Of a DNA stretch of 7,111 nucleotides, positions 5,108 through 7,111 are shown one piece after another. This DNA comes from Sphingopyxis sp. Its GTDB lineage: Bacteria; Pseudomonadota; Alphaproteobacteria; Sphingomonadales; Sphingomonadaceae. Below the pieces are notes generated by a model that saw nothing but the letters and a program-made list of their open reading frames with translations, had not been told where the DNA came from and made no database searches. The stretch lies in NCBI GenBank assembly GCA_026125835.1, contig JAHCKJ010000111.1, positions 1 to 7,111 on the forward strand. Direction: 5' to 3'. How positions within the stretch are numbered: the stretch's first letter is position 1; the number at the start of each line of letters is the position of its first letter. Position numbers and translations under genes: made by a program.

Positions 5108-7006
5108 ATGGCCGACATCGACAGCCGCCTCGACAAGACGCAAGCCCAGCCCATCGGGGTCACCACCGGCCCGATCCGCGGCAGCCGCAAGATCCATGTC
5201 GCGACGCAGACCGGCAGCGGCATCCGCGTCGCGATGCGCGAAATCCTGCTCGAACCCTCGTCGGGCGAGCCGCCGGTGCGCGTCTACGACACCAGCGGGC
5301 CGTACACCGACCCCGACGCGGTCATCGACATCGCCAAGGGCCTCCCCGAACTCCGCCGCGACTGGATCCGCGGCCGCGGCGACGTCGAGGAGGTCACCCA
5401 GCGCGAGGTCAAGCCCGAGGACAACGGCCAGCTCGGCCCGGATCGCTCAGGCGGCGTCCCCGCCTTCCCCAACGTCCGCCGCCAGGTGCTCCGCGCCAAA
5501 CCCGGCCAGAACGTCAGCCAGATGCACTATGCCCGCCGCGGCATCATCACCCCCGAGATGGAATATGTCGCCGAGCGCGAGAATCTCGGCCGCGCCCGCC
5601 TGTCCGAGTACAAGCGCGACGGCGAAAGCTTCGGCGCCAGCATCCCCGACTATGTCACCCCGGAATTCGTCCGCGACGAGGTCGCCCGCGGCCGCGCGAT
5701 CATCCCCAGCAACATCAACCACCCCGAAAGCGAGCCGATGGCCATCGGCCGCAACTTCCTCGTCAAGATCAACGCCAATATCGGCAACAGCGCGGTCGCC
5801 AGCGACGTCGCGGCCGAGGTCGACAAGATGGTCTGGTCGATCCGCTGGGGCGCCGACACCGTCATGGACCTGTCGACCGGGCGCAACATCCACGACACGC
5901 GCGAATGGATCATCCGCAATTCGCCCGTCCCGATCGGCACCGTCCCCATCTATCAGGCGCTCGAGAAAGTCGGCGGCGTCGCCGAGGATCTGACCTGGGA
6001 AATCTTCGCCGACACGCTGATCGAACAGGCCGAACAGGGCGTCGACTATTTCACCATCCACGCCGGGGTCCGCCTGCCCTACGTCCCCCTCGCGGCGAAG
6101 CGCATGACCGGCATCGTGTCGCGCGGCGGCAGCATCATGGCGAAATGGTGCCTCGCGCATCACAAGGAAAGCTTCCTCTACGAACGCTTCGACGAGATTA
6201 CCGAGATCATGAAGGCCTATGACGTCGCCTACAGCCTCGGCGACGGCCTCCGCCCCGGCAGCATCTATGACGCGAACGACGAGGCGCAGTTCGCCGAGCT
6301 CTACACGCTGGGCGAGCTCACCAAACGCGCCTGGGCGCAGGATGTGCAGGTGATGATCGAGGGGCCGGGCCACGTCCCGATGCACAAGATCAAGGAGAAT
6401 ATGGAAAAGCAGCTGGAGGCGTGCGGCGAGGCGCCCTTCTACACGCTCGGGCCGCTCACCACCGACATCGCGCCGGGCTACGACCATATCACCAGCGGCA
6501 TCGGCGCCGCGCAGATCGGCTGGTACGGCACCGCGATGCTTTGCTACGTCACGCCGAAGGAGCATCTGGGCCTGCCCGACCGCGACGATGTGAAGGTCGG
6601 CGTCGTCACCTACAAGCTCGCCGCCCACGCCGCCGACCTCGCCAAGGGCCACCCCGCAGCGCAGGTCCGCGACGACGCGCTATCGAAAGCGCGCTTCGAA
6701 TTCCGCTGGCGCGACCAGTTCAACCTGTCGCTCGACCCCGACACGGCGGAGCAGTACCACGACCAGACGCTCCCGGCGGAAGGCGCCAAGTCGGCGCATT
6801 TCTGCAGCATGTGCGGCCCCAAATTCTGCTCGATGAAGATCAGCCAGGAGGTCCGCGAGTTTGCGGCGAACAACCCCAACAGCGACCTGATGTTCGCGCC
6901 GAAAAGCGTCGAGGAAGCCGAGCAGGGCATGGCCGAGATGAGCGAGCTGTTCAAGGAAACTGGCAGCGAGCTTTATATGGGCCAAGGCGACAGGGAGCAC
7001 GACTGA
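5108..7006 (+). CDS. thiC: Phosphomethylpyrimidine synthase (ThiC)
   Basis: 632 residues, the usual length for bacterial ThiC. It converts 5-aminoimidazole ribotide to HMP-phosphate in thiamine pyrimidine synthesis, as a cytosolic radical-SAM enzyme of non-standard type. The start at 5108 was chosen because GGAG lies nine bases upstream; the longer frame back to a TTG at 5015 would begin inside the riboswitch. An N-terminal ThiC-associated domain occupies about 20-95. The barrel follows with signature blocks SFGASIPDYVTPEFVRDEVA, PSNINHPESEPMAIGRNFLV, DLSTGRNIHDTREWI, YSLGDGLRPGSIYDA, EGPGHVP (418-424) and TTDIAPGYDHITSGIGAA. Glu418, His422 and His486 fit the known metal site. The C-terminal CSMCGPKFC gives the CX2CX4C cluster ligands Cys566, 569 and 574. 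No key residue is missing. It is controlled by the TPP riboswitch just upstream. Downstream thiamine genes are not seen in the window. Confidence 0.98.
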   Translation: MADIDSRLDKTQAQPIGVTTGPIRGSRKIHVATQTGSGIRVAMREILLEPSSGEPPVRVYDTSGPYTDPDAVIDIAKGLPELRRDWIRGRGDVEEVTQREVKPEDNGQLGPDRSGGVPAFPNVRRQVLRAKPGQNVSQMHYARRGIITPEMEYVAERENLGRARLSEYKRDGESFGASIPDYVTPEFVRDEVARGRAIIPSNINHPESEPMAIGRNFLVKINANIGNSAVASDVAAEVDKMVWSIRWGADTVMDLSTGRNIHDTREWIIRNSPVPIGTVPIYQALEKVGGVAEDLTWEIFADTLIEQAEQGVDYFTIHAGVRLPYVPLAAKRMTGIVSRGGSIMAKWCLAHHKESFLYERFDEITEIMKAYDVAYSLGDGLRPGSIYDANDEAQFAELYTLGELTKRAWAQDVQVMIEGPGHVPMHKIKENMEKQLEACGEAPFYTLGPLTTDIAPGYDHITSGIGAAQIGWYGTAMLCYVTPKEHLGLPDRDDVKVGVVTYKLAAHAADLAKGHPAAQVRDDALSKARFEFRWRDQFNLSLDPDTAEQYHDQTLPAEGAKSAHFCSMCGPKFCSMKISQEVREFAANNPNSDLMFAPKSVEEAEQGMAEMSELFKETGSELYMGQGDREHD

Positions 7007-7020
7007 TGGCGGCGACCGAT

Positions 7021-7084
7021 GGGTAACAGTAAATTTCCTCAGCGGGGTTAATCGACCCAATGCTGCCATCATTTACCGCTACCC
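7021..7084. repeat. Imperfect long inverted repeat downstream of thiC
   Basis: GGGTAACAGTAAAT (7021-7034) and ATTTACCGCTACCC (7071-7084) are inverted copies pairing at 12 of 14 positions. Nested inside are CAGC (7040-7043) with GCTG (7062-7065), and GGGT (7045-7048) with ACCC (7055-7058). The stretch is clearly richer in A/T than the rest of the window. No T-run follows. It could be a thiC 3' stabilising or rho-related structure, an operator for the next gene, or a small dispersed repeat. The remaining bases to 7111 show no supported gene, only a five-base stem (CTGCC 7092-7096, GGCAG 7106-7110). Confidence 0.5.
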
Positions 7085-7111
7085 GGTTGACCTGCCAGAC
7101 CGATCGGCAGA

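Noticed and set aside
7006..7026. Six-codon frame (MAATDG) whose ATG overlaps the thiC stop.
   Set aside because: It is too short to support as a gene; the ATGA-type overlap is likely chance, and the sequence runs straight into the inverted repeat.
7021..7084. Integron attC site or insertion-sequence end as an explanation for the inverted repeat.
   Set aside because: No proper GTTRRRY core pair is present, no transposase or integrase is nearby, and no flanking target duplication is visible.

Overview
The window looks like chromosomal DNA of a high-GC alphaproteobacterium, most likely a sphingomonad (Sphingopyxis/Sphingomonas-like). The grounds are strong G/C preference at third codon positions, a TonB-dependent receptor of the style abundant in that group, a ThiC close to the Caulobacter/E. 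coli type, and alphaproteobacterial-looking signal peptides. The genus is inference.

Layout. (1) Bases 1-2131, minus strand: a TonB-dependent outer-membrane receptor whose last part runs off the left edge. Upstream of it, at 2193-2248, is a PhoB-box-like set of direct repeats with a suitably placed -10. (2) 2268-2924, minus strand: a small lipoprotein of unknown function. (3) 2964-3079: a divergent intergenic region with overlapping back-to-back promoter candidates and a leader hairpin. (4) 3080-4003 and 4013-4912, plus strand: a tandem pair of paralogous secreted proteins. Each is built of two DUF4189-like modules behind a conserved Pro/Gly-rich N-terminus and a polyglycine linker, with ten cysteines at almost identical spacing. 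(5) 4913-5107: a promoter candidate, a TPP riboswitch aptamer and an expression platform that can mask the Shine-Dalgarno sequence. (6) 5108-7006, plus strand: thiC, phosphomethylpyrimidine synthase. (7) 7007-7111: a non-coding tail with a long imperfect inverted repeat.

How the parts work together. thiC and its riboswitch form a self-contained feedback unit: TPP binding should expose the arm that hides the thiC ribosome-binding site. The two DUF4189-like genes form a translationally coupled pair and probably make cell-envelope or secreted disulfide-rich proteins. The lipoprotein and receptor share a strand but are separated by 136 bases holding their own promoter candidate, so they need not be one operon. 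No mobile element, CRISPR array, tRNA or rRNA was seen. The best candidates for something undescribed are the duplicated cysteine-patterned DUF4189-like pair with its near-identical 5' patch, the putative PhoB control of the receptor, and the inverted repeat after thiC.
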